17,172 bases of DNA from Bacteroidales bacterium UBA4230 (lineage in GTDB: Bacteria; Bacteroidota; Bacteroidia; Bacteroidales; UBA932): NCBI GenBank assembly GCA_002395605.1, contig DGXO01000028.1:1-17172 (forward strand), read 5' to 3'. The notes under the pieces were generated by a model. It did no database searches. It saw only the letters and a program-made list of their open reading frames with translations, and was not told the origin of the DNA. The translations under genes were made by a program, and so were the position numbers. This document shows, piece by piece, positions 7,053 to 14,862 of the stretch (position 1 is its first letter; each line of letters opens with the position of its first letter).

Positions 7053-10000
7053 CTAGAATTTAAGATTTAAGCCAAAGAGGATGGTACGGGGCTGGGGATA
7101 GACGCCATAGTCTACGCCAAGCGATGTTCCACCGGAGGATATTTCGGGATCGAATCCACGATAGGAAGTGATGGTGAGAAGATTCTCGGCCGATACGTAG
7201 AAACGCAGGGACTTGATGAGGATAACGTTGGTCCACTTCTGAGGGAGAGTATATCCAAGCTGGATATTCTTGAGGCGCAGGTAGCTGCCGTCCTGGACAT
7301 AGAGGTCGGACATCTGCCAGTTCACGTTGTCTCCGCGTACAAGGCGGGGATACTTGTTGGAAGTGCCTTCGCCGGTCCAGCGGTTAAGCATGTAAGAAGG
7401 CAGATTGGACTCGGAAACATCCGTACGGCGGGTCACGTCAAGGATGTCGTTGCCAACGGTGCTCTGCCACAGCATGTAGAAATCAATTCCTTTCCAGCTG
7501 GCGCTGAAGTTGAGGCCGAAGTTCCAGTCGGGCATACCGTTGCCGATATAAGTACGGTCATCGGCATCAAAGTCACCGTCTCCGTCTGCATCCACAAAGC
7601 GGACGTCACCGGGAACGGCACCAGGCATAATCTTGTTTCCGTCCTTGTTCACATAGGCGTCAATTTCGGCCTGGTTCTGGAAAACGCCGTCGGTCTTGTA
7701 GCCATAGAAGAACGGGAAAGGATAGCCGTTCTCACCACGTGTCATGGTGCCGGCGCCCTGGAAGGAGTCGTAGTTGTTGAAACCGCTCTCGTTACCCATA
7801 GAGATAAGGCGGTTATAGAGGTAAGTGGCATTGCCGCCTACGCGGAAGTTCCAGTCGCGGGAACCCCACTTGTAGCCGAAGTCAATTTCAACACCGCGGT
7901 TGACCATCTTTCCGCCGTTGCCCCAAGGGTTGGACTCACCCACGTATGAAGGAGTGGGCATCTGGAGGAGCATGCCGTCGGTGGTCTTGTTGTAGAGGTC
8001 TATACCAAGGGTGAGGGCGTTGCTGAAGAATCCGAGTTCAAAGCCGAGGTCGGTCTGGATGGAGCGCTCCCAGTGGAGGTCGGCATTGGCAAGGCCGCTG
8101 GACTTGACACCCTGAACGGTGGATTCGTCGGTGCCGAGGATGTAATTGTTGTCCTTGGAAGTAAGGGTGGTGTAACGGAAGGCCTCAAAGGCGTCGGAGC
8201 CGTTGATACCCCAGGAGAAACGCACCTTGGCGGTATTGAACCATGAAGGCATGGTCACATAAGGCTCCCTGTGGATGTTCCATCCCAGTGAGAAGGACGG
8301 GAAGTTACCCCACTTGTTGTTGGCGCCGAAGCGGGAGCTGCCGTCACGACGGAATGTAGCCTGAACCATATAGCGTTCATCGTAGTTCCAGTCGGCACGG
8401 GCGAAGTAAGAAGCGAGGCGGTAAGGGGAATTTACCCAGCCGTTTGCGCCCTGCTTGTCTGGTTCGTCGGTGTTATTGGGGGCATTGCCGATATAAGGCT
8501 TGTTGAACCATTCTTCGGCAAGGTCACGGCGCATGCCGTAAAGGCCGTCGGAGGTATTCTCAAGGGCACTCTGGCCAAGGAGGACGGAAACGCTGTGCTT
8601 GCCGAATTCCTTGTTCCATGTGAGGTAGTTTTCCACCTGCCACACGAGGCCCTTCTCATACTGGGCGTTCACGTTTGTGGACTGGGCCTTGTTGTTTCCT
8701 GACAGATAGTACTTGGGAGTATAGCCGCTGTTGCCCCAGAAACTCATGTCCATGCTTATTGTGCTGTGGAACTTGATATTGTCCCAGATCTGGAGTTCGC
8801 CGGAGAAGGCTCCCACAATCTTGTGGCTCCAGTTGTCGTTGGCGGGACGGGAGAGATCGGCAATAGGGTTCACCATCTCATTGTAATTTCCGCCGGGAAT
8901 CATGTAAGTGCGGCCTGTGGCATCCTTGAGGAGGGTTTCGCCGGCGTAAGCCACTGCGTAATCAGCAAGTTCGTCCTCTGTTGCGAAGACGCCGAGGATA
9001 GGAGAAAGTGCAAGAGCCGAGCCCAGAGGGGAACCCCACTGAGAGTTCTCGGAGACGCCCTTTGACTTGATTTTGGCGTAAGAGAGCTGATTGTTCAGGA
9101 CCATCTTGTTGAGGAAAGTGCGCTCCTTGCTGGCATCCCAAAGGGTGAAGCCGGTGTTGGAACGGAGAGTAAGGCGGTTGTAGTTGGAACGGCCGAAATT
9201 GCCGCCAACAATACCCTGCTGGTCTGTGTAGCCAAGGGAAATGTAGTAATTCACAACATCAGTTGCGCCGCTTACGGAAAGCTCGTGATTCTGCTGGGGG
9301 GCATTGTAGTTGAACACTTCCTTCTGCCAGTTGGTGCCTACACCGTAGCTGTAAGGATCGGCATACCTGGGGGCGGCACCGCTGTTGACGAGGCTCTCGT
9401 TCATGAGAAGGGCGTATTCGCTGGCGTTGAGGACCTCCCTTTCTTTCCAGGGGCTGGAAAGGCCGAAGGAGAAGTTGTAGTCAATGCTGGCTTTGCCCTT
9501 GTTGCCCTTCTTGGTGGTTACCAGGACAACGCCGTTGGCTGCACGGGTACCGTAGACAGCACCGGAGGCGGCGTCCTTCAGAACCTCGATGGACTCGATA
9601 TCTGAGGGGTTCAGGTAATCTATACCGCCGGCAATGGGCATTCCGTCAACAATGTAGATAGGATCACTGGAGTTGATGGAGCCCACACCACGGATGCGGA
9701 TACGGGACGATGCGCCGGGCTGACCGGAAGATGCGGTAACCGTAACGCCGGAAGTAAGGCCCTTGAGAGCGTTGTCTACGCGGGTAGGAGCCGTAATTCC
9801 CAGGGTTTCGCCGTCAACTTTGGCAATGGCGGCGGTTACAACGGACTTTTTCTGGACACCGTAGCCAATTACCACGGTCTCTTCAATCATCTGGGTGTCG
9901 TCCGGAAGGACAACCACCACATTCTGCTCTCCGTTGTTGGTGATAACCTGCGTTGCGTAGCCGATGCAGGAAACCTCGATGGCAGCGCCGGGACGGGTTG

Positions 10001-10181
10001 TGATGGCAAAATCGCCGTCCACTCCGGTCATGGCGCCGTTGGCTGTTCCCTGTTCAACCACGAACGCGCCAACGATAGGTTGATTGCCGCTGTCCACAAC
10101 CGTACCGCGGAGGGTCTGGTTCTGGCCGAAAGCAATCAAGCCAAATCCTAATGCAAGGATAAGGGTTGCGATTCGTTTCAT
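7053..10181 (-). CDS. susC: SusC/RagA-family TonB-dependent oligosaccharide transporter
   Basis: This 1042-residue outer-membrane barrel imports oligosaccharides with energy from TonB. A Sec signal covers about residues 1-19. Residues about 23-95 are the carboxypeptidase-D-like extension (LRGTVVDSGNQPIVGAFV, then GYATQVI). The SusC signature follows (IEETVVIGYGVQKKSVVTAAIAKV, about 99-122). The plug lies at about 125-225, with SSRIRIRGVGSINSSDPIYIVDGMPI and VYGTRAANGVVLVTTKKG. The remainder is the beta-barrel, closing in TILFGLNLKF, whose terminal Phe is typical of outer-membrane proteins. Length is normal and nothing is disrupted. It lies 42 bases after the GH3 stop and six bases before susD, so it should be transcribed with both. 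Confidence 0.95.
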   Translation of the reverse strand: MKRIATLILALGFGLIAFGQNQTLRGTVVDSGNQPIVGAFVVEQGTANGAMTGVDGDFAITTRPGAAIEVSCIGYATQVITNNGEQNVVVVLPDDTQMIEETVVIGYGVQKKSVVTAAIAKVDGETLGITAPTRVDNALKGLTSGVTVTASSGQPGASSRIRIRGVGSINSSDPIYIVDGMPIAGGIDYLNPSDIESIEVLKDAASGAVYGTRAANGVVLVTTKKGNKGKASIDYNFSFGLSSPWKEREVLNASEYALLMNESLVNSGAAPRYADPYSYGVGTNWQKEVFNYNAPQQNHELSVSGATDVVNYYISLGYTDQQGIVGGNFGRSNYNRLTLRSNTGFTLWDASKERTFLNKMVLNNQLSYAKIKSKGVSENSQWGSPLGSALALSPILGVFATEDELADYAVAYAGETLLKDATGRTYMIPGGNYNEMVNPIADLSRPANDNWSHKIVGAFSGELQIWDNIKFHSTISMDMSFWGNSGYTPKYYLSGNNKAQSTNVNAQYEKGLVWQVENYLTWNKEFGKHSVSVLLGQSALENTSDGLYGMRRDLAEEWFNKPYIGNAPNNTDEPDKQGANGWVNSPYRLASYFARADWNYDERYMVQATFRRDGSSRFGANNKWGNFPSFSLGWNIHREPYVTMPSWFNTAKVRFSWGINGSDAFEAFRYTTLTSKDNNYILGTDESTVQGVKSSGLANADLHWERSIQTDLGFELGFFSNALTLGIDLYNKTTDGMLLQMPTPSYVGESNPWGNGGKMVNRGVEIDFGYKWGSRDWNFRVGGNATYLYNRLISMGNESGFNNYDSFQGAGTMTRGENGYPFPFFYGYKTDGVFQNQAEIDAYVNKDGNKIMPGAVPGDVRFVDADGDGDFDADDRTYIGNGMPDWNFGLNFSASWKGIDFYMLWQSTVGNDILDVTRRTDVSESNLPSYMLNRWTGEGTSNKYPRLVRGDNVNWQMSDLYVQDGSYLRLKNIQLGYTLPQKWTNVILIKSLRFYVSAENLLTITSYRGFDPEISSGGTSLGVDYGVYPQPRTILFGLNLKF

Positions 10182-10223
10182 GGTTTGTGTTAATAATGGT
10201 TAATGGTTAATATTATTGAATAT
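10182..10223 (-). other. GH3-susC gap with short AT-rich tandem repeat
   Basis: The 42-base gap carries a tandem AACCATT motif on the minus strand (two copies about seven bases apart, roughly 10193-10208) with the run TTAATGGTTAATGGTTAATA on the plus strand. I see no TAnnTTTG promoter and no terminator hairpin, so GH3 and susC are probably on one transcript. The function of the repeat, if any, is unknown. Confidence 0.4.
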
Positions 10224-12440
10224 TTACTCAACTTCAAACTCTACCGGCTCACCCGAAGCGCTGTCTCCGGCCACCCAGAGCTGGAATTTGCCGGGTTCCA
10301 CCTTGCGGCTGCCGTCAAGGCCGAAGAAGGCGAGGCTGCTCACCGGAAGCTCCACTTTCACCGTGCGGGACTCGCCTGCGGCAAGCGTAATTCTCTCAAA
10401 ATGTTTAAGTTCCTTTACGGGACGGGCAATTGAGCCCACAAGGTCACGGACATAAACCTGGGCCACCTCGGTACCCTCACGGCTGCCGGTATTGGCAAGG
10501 GTGAAGGTGATGCCAATGGTGTCTTCGGCCCGATACTCCTGCCTGTCAAGGCTTATTCCGGAATACTCAAAGCTTGTATAGCTTAGGCCGAATCCGAAGG
10601 GGAAGAGCGGATATGCGCCGTAGTCAAGATAGTAGGAGGTGTTGCCGAGGGATGTCTGGCCGGCTTCCAGGGCGATGTCCTTCATGAGGAGTTCCCCGCT
10701 GTAGGGGCGTCCGGTCATGTTGTGATTGTAGTACATGGGAGCCTGGCCTACCGTACGGAGGAAGGTGACGGGGGTTTTTCCGGAAGGGTTGGCCTCTCCG
10801 GTTAGAAGGTTCACGATGGCGGGACCGCCCATTGTTCCGGGATGGAAGCTATAGAGCATTGCGCTACAGTTTTCAAGGTCCCTCTCTATTGTAAGGGGAC
10901 GTCCTGCCATAATAGATGCAACCACGGGCTTTCCCGTTGCCCTCAGGGCCTTCAGGAGTTCGCTCTGGGAACCTATGAGATTAAGGTCGGCAAGGGAATG
11001 GGCCTCTCCGGAAAGGATGGACTCCTCCCCAAGGAAGGCCAGAACCACGTCCGCGCGGCGGGCGGCGGCAACAACGTCGGAGAAATTGTCGCGCTCCTGA
11101 CGGCTGTAAGTAAGGCCGGGGACGTATGTAACTTTACCGGGGAAACGCTCCTGGAGGGCCTTCAGGGGCGTAACCGTATGGGATTTTTCGCCGTCGAACA
11201 CCCAGGTGCCAAGCTGGTCGTGGGGTGCATCGGCCATGGGTCCGGTGACAAGTATGCGGAGACCTTCCTTAAGAGGGAGGGTACCGTCATTTTTCAGAAG
11301 TATGGCGCTTTCTTCGGCCGATTTCTGCGCAGCGGCAAGGTGCTCAGGGGCATACTGCACTTTTTCGGCCGCCTCCACATTAATATAAGGATGCTCAAAG
11401 AGGCCGAGCTTTACCTTGATCCTGAGGATATTGCGCACAGCGGCATCTATCTGGGACTCCTTCACCTCCCCGCTTCTTACCATTTCCTCAAGGTGGCCGA
11501 TAAAGCCGTAGGTCATCATGTCCATGTCCACACCTGCCTCAAGTGCCTTTTTCGCCGCGTCCGGACGGTCTTCGGCAAAACCGTGGTTTATCATTTCTCC
11601 CATTGAGTTCCAATCCGTGACAACAAGGCCGTCAAAGCCCCATTCTCCGCGGAGGATCTCCTTTACCACGTGCTTGTTGCCGGTGGAAGGCACGCCGTCG
11701 TTGTCGTTGAAAGAGGTCATGAGGGTCATTGCACCGGCGTTTACGGCCGCCTCAAAGGGAGGGAGGTAAACGTTGCGGAGAAGGTTCTCCGGGATAAGCG
11801 TGCTGTTGTAGTCACGGCCGCCTTCGGCAGCGCCGTAACCTACAAAATGTTTGATGCAGGCTGCCATGGAGGTGCTGTCTGAGGTACGTCCCTGATAACC
11901 ATATACCATGGCCTCGGCCATACGCGCATCAAGGTAAGGGTCTTCGCCACTGCCTTCGGCAATGCGGCCCCAGCGGGGGTCACGGGCAATGTCAAGCATG
12001 GGAGAGAAAGTCCAGCGGATGCCCTGGGCGGTTGCCTCAATGGCCGCTACGCGCGCGACTTCCTCTACTAGCTGAGGGTCGAAGGTAGCCGCCAAGCCAA
12101 GGGGAATGGGAAAAACCGTATGGAAGCCGTGAATGACGTCACGGGCTACAAGAAGGGGAATTCCAAGACGGGTCTCCTCAACGGCAATACGCTGATACTC
12201 ATTTATTTTAACGGGATCAACCTCGTTGAGGATGGAGCCAACCTGGCCGTCACGGATAGCCCCGGCGAAATTGCTTACATCTCCGCCCACTGAAATCTGG
12301 TTCATTTGGCCAATCTTCTCCTGAAGGGTCATTTGGGAGAGGAGGTCGTTGACCTTCTTGTCAACGTCAGAAACCTTCCGGCCACAGGAGATGGCCAGAA
12401 CTGCAAATGTGAGGAACAGGAACTGTTTTGTGAGTCTCAT
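10224..12440 (-). CDS. GH3 beta-glucosidase (BglX-like), probable lipoprotein
   Basis: This 738-residue enzyme should release glucose from non-reducing ends of imported beta-gluco-oligosaccharides. A lipoprotein signal ends in AISC (Cys19). The GH3 barrel shows SQMTLQEKIGQMNQ, ARDVIHGFHTVFPIPLGLAATFD at about 99-121, DIARDPRWGRIAEGSGEDPYL at 150-170, KHF at 197-199, and the nucleophile motif GFDGLVVTDW with Asp276. The alpha/beta sandwich includes LLKNDGTLPL and FLGEESILSGEAHSL, where Glu479 is the probable acid/base. A fibronectin-type-III-like domain covers about 645-735 (FGFGLSYTSFEYS, later GTEVAQVYVRD). Length matches BglX-type enzymes. It is the first gene of the operon and has a -7 promoter element just upstream. 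Assignment to beta-glucosidase over beta-xylosidase rests on overall resemblance and the GH16 partner. Confidence 0.9.
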   Translation of the reverse strand: MRLTKQFLFLTFAVLAISCGRKVSDVDKKVNDLLSQMTLQEKIGQMNQISVGGDVSNFAGAIRDGQVGSILNEVDPVKINEYQRIAVEETRLGIPLLVARDVIHGFHTVFPIPLGLAATFDPQLVEEVARVAAIEATAQGIRWTFSPMLDIARDPRWGRIAEGSGEDPYLDARMAEAMVYGYQGRTSDSTSMAACIKHFVGYGAAEGGRDYNSTLIPENLLRNVYLPPFEAAVNAGAMTLMTSFNDNDGVPSTGNKHVVKEILRGEWGFDGLVVTDWNSMGEMINHGFAEDRPDAAKKALEAGVDMDMMTYGFIGHLEEMVRSGEVKESQIDAAVRNILRIKVKLGLFEHPYINVEAAEKVQYAPEHLAAAQKSAEESAILLKNDGTLPLKEGLRILVTGPMADAPHDQLGTWVFDGEKSHTVTPLKALQERFPGKVTYVPGLTYSRQERDNFSDVVAAARRADVVLAFLGEESILSGEAHSLADLNLIGSQSELLKALRATGKPVVASIMAGRPLTIERDLENCSAMLYSFHPGTMGGPAIVNLLTGEANPSGKTPVTFLRTVGQAPMYYNHNMTGRPYSGELLMKDIALEAGQTSLGNTSYYLDYGAYPLFPFGFGLSYTSFEYSGISLDRQEYRAEDTIGITFTLANTGSREGTEVAQVYVRDLVGSIARPVKELKHFERITLAAGESRTVKVELPVSSLAFFGLDGSRKVEPGKFQLWVAGDSASGEPVEFEVE

Positions 12441-12470
12441 ATCCGCGTGCTAATAATTATCTGTTCAGTG

Positions 12471-12478
12471 CAAAATTA
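12471..12478 (-). promoter_or_regulatory. -7 promoter element of the glucan operon
   Basis: On the minus strand TAATTTTG matches the Bacteroides -7 consensus TAnnTTTG fully. It would place the transcription start near 12464, about 24 bases before the GH3 ATG. No TTTG -33 element lies at the expected 19-21-base spacing, which fits a promoter that needs an activator such as the adjacent SusR-like protein. Confidence 0.5.
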
Positions 12479-12536
12479 TGGGAAATGAAACACCAAGATT
12501 TCGTTTGTAGTTTTAAAGTAGCGAATATAAAAACCT

Positions 12537-12564
12537 AAAGCGCTATAAATGAAGCGCTTAAAAT
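12537..12564. repeat. Tandem 14-bp AAGCGCT repeat: terminator hairpin or operator
   Basis: Two adjacent 14-base units (12537-12550 and 12551-12564) share 11 of 14 bases, including AAGCGCT and a final AAAT. Because AGCGCT is self-complementary, AAGCGCT (12538-12544) also pairs with AGCGCTT (12553-12559), giving a 7-bp stem with an 8-base loop. Read on the minus strand it is followed by TTTAGGTTTTT, so it may terminate the regulator transcript 35-55 bases past its stop. It also lies about 60-85 bp upstream of the GH3 -7 box, where an activator site would be expected. Both readings are possible. Confidence 0.45.
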
Positions 12565-12593
12565 TTCTGAATATATATAAAAAAGTAGTGGTA

Positions 12594-14219
12594 TTAGAGG
12601 TTATAAGACAGCTCTTTCACCCTCTTTTCAAAGGAATCACGGTCCCCGAGGGCCATGTTTTTCACACTCACCTTGTAATTATATATGGTGCTTACGGAGT
12701 AATCCAGCATGGAGGCTATCTTCTTGGAGTCGTCCACGCCAAGGCAGATAAGGGCGAAGATCCGGAGCTCTGTAGTGAGCCTTCCGGCAGGAGGATATAT
12801 ACGGCCTTCCTCCTTCAGGAGAGCATTGAAGCGCTCCGGGAAATCCGGGTACATTGCAAGGAAGGTGCGGTCGAAGGTCTCGTAGAATTCCTCCTTGGCT
12901 TTTTCCGAGCGCCCGGAGATGGAGAGCTCTTTGAGAAGTTGGTCGGCGCGTCCCTGTTTGAGAAGATTCCTGAAATGGTTGTCTTCGGCACGGATTACGG
13001 ACACCTGGGATGACAGCCCCTCCAGGAAATTTACTATGTAGTCTCCCTTTACTTTATCGGCCTGGGCAAGCTTGCGGTTGCTGCTTTCAAGAGCGGCCTG
13101 GGTGCGGGTGAGGTTCCTTGAACGGGCCACCAGCATGCGCGTGATTAAGAGGAGAACCAGCACCAGGGCAGCCATGATTATGGCGGCAAGAATTGCGCTT
13201 CTGTTGGCTTCGGCCTGCCTCTTTGCATAAGCGTCCTCAACGTCCATCAGGAAGCGGGAGATTTGCCAGGGCCGCAGGCGGGCGTTGTAGGCCAAGGCAT
13301 CCTCCTGGGCCATCCTGAGATAACGGAAAGAGCGGTCTACGTCCGTCGGGAGGATATTCTGGGCCACCATGGTAAGGGAAGCGTAGTCCCTCACGGCATT
13401 CACGAGGTCACATTTGGCCGATTCTATGAGCCAGAACATGCGCTGCTTCTGGTTTCCGCGGCGCTCCTCTATCTCCGACTGGAAGAACGCGTGGATGGCG
13501 TAATCCCTGTCTTCAGGCTTTACGCCGGCAAGTAGAAGGCGGCTCACGCTGTCGGCGCTGTCCAGTTTCCGTTCCTGCAAATATTTATTCCTCAGGGCAA
13601 TACGCCAGCGGGGACTGTCTTTGGGAAGGAGCTTGAAAAGAGTGGGAAGGTATGCCGATGCAGGCGGAATACTGAGGCTCTCCACAATACCGGAATTACC
13701 GGCCATATCTCCGCAGAAATCGTAAAGAACCCAGTAATATTCGGCTTTGAGGGCGGGCGAAAGCGACGCCGAATCTATTTGGCCGTAGAGGATTTGCGAG
13801 GCCTCCAGGTAACTGCCTCCTTTGCCGTAAAGATGCCCTAGCATTATGGTGGCGGCATTGTAACGGTCGTTGTCCTTAAGAAGGTCCCGGGCAATGGCCT
13901 GGCAGGATTTGAGATAGTGCTGGGTAGAGTCCTGGCTGTAGGAGAAGAACTCCCTTGCCATATTCATCTTGAGCTCATAGAGAGCTTCCGGATTTGCGGT
14001 AGTGCCGATAATCGAGCGCAGGGACTCCAGACGTCCGTTTTTGCGGGCGTAGTAGATTTGGCGGGAAGCTATGTAGCGGTCAAGCTCCTCAAGTTTATCT
14101 GCGGTGGCGCGGTCAAGGGACGGCCGGCGGGAACATGAGCTAAGGAGATTGCCGGTCAGGCCGGCAATGACGATTAAGCCGGCAATGACAACTATGGATA
14201 TGAGAAAACGGCTTCTCAC
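12594..14219 (-). CDS. SusR-like membrane-spanning transcriptional regulator (TPR sensor, TM, C-terminal HTH)
   Basis: This 541-residue protein is probably a one-protein sensor that activates the adjacent glucan operon. Residues about 5-28 are a hydrophobic signal anchor. Residues about 35-335 are helical with a TPR-like pattern and should face the periplasm. Residues about 341-364 form a strong transmembrane helix (SAILAAIIMAALVLVLLLIT). A coiled-coil-like stretch follows (about 365-395). The C-terminus (about 444-520) carries FYETFDRTFLAMYPDFPERFNALL and the helix-turn-helix region TTELRIFALICLGVDDSKKIASML, then SVSTIYNYKVSVKNMA. This matches the Bacteroidota DUF6377/SusR-like family as I know it. 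The start codon is GTG at 14217-14219, overlapping the sufD stop TGA as GTGA; the next in-frame ATG is only at residue 85. Ligand and targets are inferred from location. Confidence 0.78.
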   Translation of the reverse strand: MRSRFLISIVVIAGLIVIAGLTGNLLSSCSRRPSLDRATADKLEELDRYIASRQIYYARKNGRLESLRSIIGTTANPEALYELKMNMAREFFSYSQDSTQHYLKSCQAIARDLLKDNDRYNAATIMLGHLYGKGGSYLEASQILYGQIDSASLSPALKAEYYWVLYDFCGDMAGNSGIVESLSIPPASAYLPTLFKLLPKDSPRWRIALRNKYLQERKLDSADSVSRLLLAGVKPEDRDYAIHAFFQSEIEERRGNQKQRMFWLIESAKCDLVNAVRDYASLTMVAQNILPTDVDRSFRYLRMAQEDALAYNARLRPWQISRFLMDVEDAYAKRQAEANRSAILAAIIMAALVLVLLLITRMLVARSRNLTRTQAALESSNRKLAQADKVKGDYIVNFLEGLSSQVSVIRAEDNHFRNLLKQGRADQLLKELSISGRSEKAKEEFYETFDRTFLAMYPDFPERFNALLKEEGRIYPPAGRLTTELRIFALICLGVDDSKKIASMLDYSVSTIYNYKVSVKNMALGDRDSFEKRVKELSYNL

Positions 14220-14860
14220 AATGCCATAATCACGTTTTCTATTTCTTCCCGGCGCTCCTGGGGGATTACGGGGGAGAGGAAGGAAAGCATCTGGAGGGCC
14301 CGGGCCTCACCCATGGGGATGCCGCGGGAGCGCATGTAGAAGAGTTCATCCTCGTTCAAGCGGCCTACGGTGGCACCGTGGGAGCACTTGACGTCGTCGG
14401 CGTAAATCTCAAGCTGGGGCTTTGTCTCTACATTTGCCGATTCCGTGAGAAGGATATTGTGGTTTTCCTGGAATGCCTCTGTCTTCTGGGCGTCCGGAGC
14501 CACCACTATGGTGCCGCTGAAGGTAACTTTTGAGCTGCCACCGGCAACGCCCTTCACAAGCTGGGAGCTTCGGCATCCGGGGGCTCTGTGGTGCACCAGG
14601 ATACGGAAATTCACCTTTTCTTCGGCGTTTGTGAGATAAAGCGCCTTGAGACTCAGCTCCGCCCCGGGGCCCGTGAGGTCTACCGTTACGTCTATGTCAC
14701 GGGACTCTCCCGGAAGCACAACGTACTGAAGGTCAAGGCGTTCACCCGCCTTTATGGTTATGACAGGAGATGGCCGATCGGAGTCGGCCATGACGGACTC
14801 CGTCATGCCCGGCTTTGACCGGGCATCTCCAATAGGATCAATATACCTGCCGTGTCCCAT
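14216..14860 (-). CDS. sufD: SufD-like Fe-S assembly scaffold protein, short form lacking the N-terminal half
   Basis: SufD partners SufB and SufC in the SufBC2D scaffold that builds iron-sulfur clusters in the cytoplasm. The C-terminal SufB/SufD core is clear: VSYT-like strands are replaced here by SSKVTFSGTIVVAPDAQKTEA (about 109-129), then PQLEIYADDVKCSHGATVGRL (about 148-168) with conserved His161, then DELFYMRSRGIPMGEARALQM. Length is 214 residues against roughly 420-450 for typical SufD, and the N-terminal helical domain and part of the beta-helix are missing. The ATG lies two bases after the sufC stop, so nothing upstream can supply the rest. Residues about 11-32 are encoded by a REP-like palindrome. 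It may be a compact functional lineage form or a decayed remnant; the intact core and conserved His favour function. Confidence 0.8.
   Translation of the reverse strand: MGHGRYIDPIGDARSKPGMTESVMADSDRPSPVITIKAGERLDLQYVVLPGESRDIDVTVDLTGPGAELSLKALYLTNAEEKVNFRILVHHRAPGCRSSQLVKGVAGGSSKVTFSGTIVVAPDAQKTEAFQENHNILLTESANVETKPQLEIYADDVKCSHGATVGRLNEDELFYMRSRGIPMGEARALQMLSFLSPVIPQERREEIENVIMAL
14766..14830. repeat. Twin inverted REP-like element translated within sufD
   Basis: Two 32-base copies face each other around one base (14798): 14766-14797 and the inverse of 14799-14830. By my alignment they match at 26 of 32 positions, sharing GGAGATG at the outer end and CATGACGGA at the centre. Each copy also folds on its own (ATGGCCGA with TCGGCCAT; ATGCCCGG with CCGGGCAT). 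This is the layout of a two-REP (BIME-like) element. It contains no stop in the sufD frame and encodes GDARSKPGMTESVMADSDRP. Confidence 0.75.
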
Positions 14861-14862
14861 GG

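Larger units (their letters stand above)
12441..12593 (-). other. Regulatory gap between the SusR-like regulator and the glucan operon
   Basis: This 153-base AT-rich stretch separates the regulator stop from the GH3 start. It contains one -7 promoter element near GH3 and a pair of AAGCGCT repeats nearer the regulator that can fold as a hairpin. It is the only sizeable non-coding stretch at the head of the glucan operon, so any operon-specific control should act here. Confidence 0.7.

Noticed and set aside
10182..10223. Separate promoter for susC
   Set aside because: No TAnnTTTG box is present on the minus strand in the short gap; the AACCATT repeat alone does not make a promoter.
10842..11606. 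Open plus-strand frame of 254 codons opposite the GH3 gene
   Set aside because: It is antisense to the GH3 gene, which holds clear catalytic motifs. The translated product is low in family-like patterns and no promoter precedes it.
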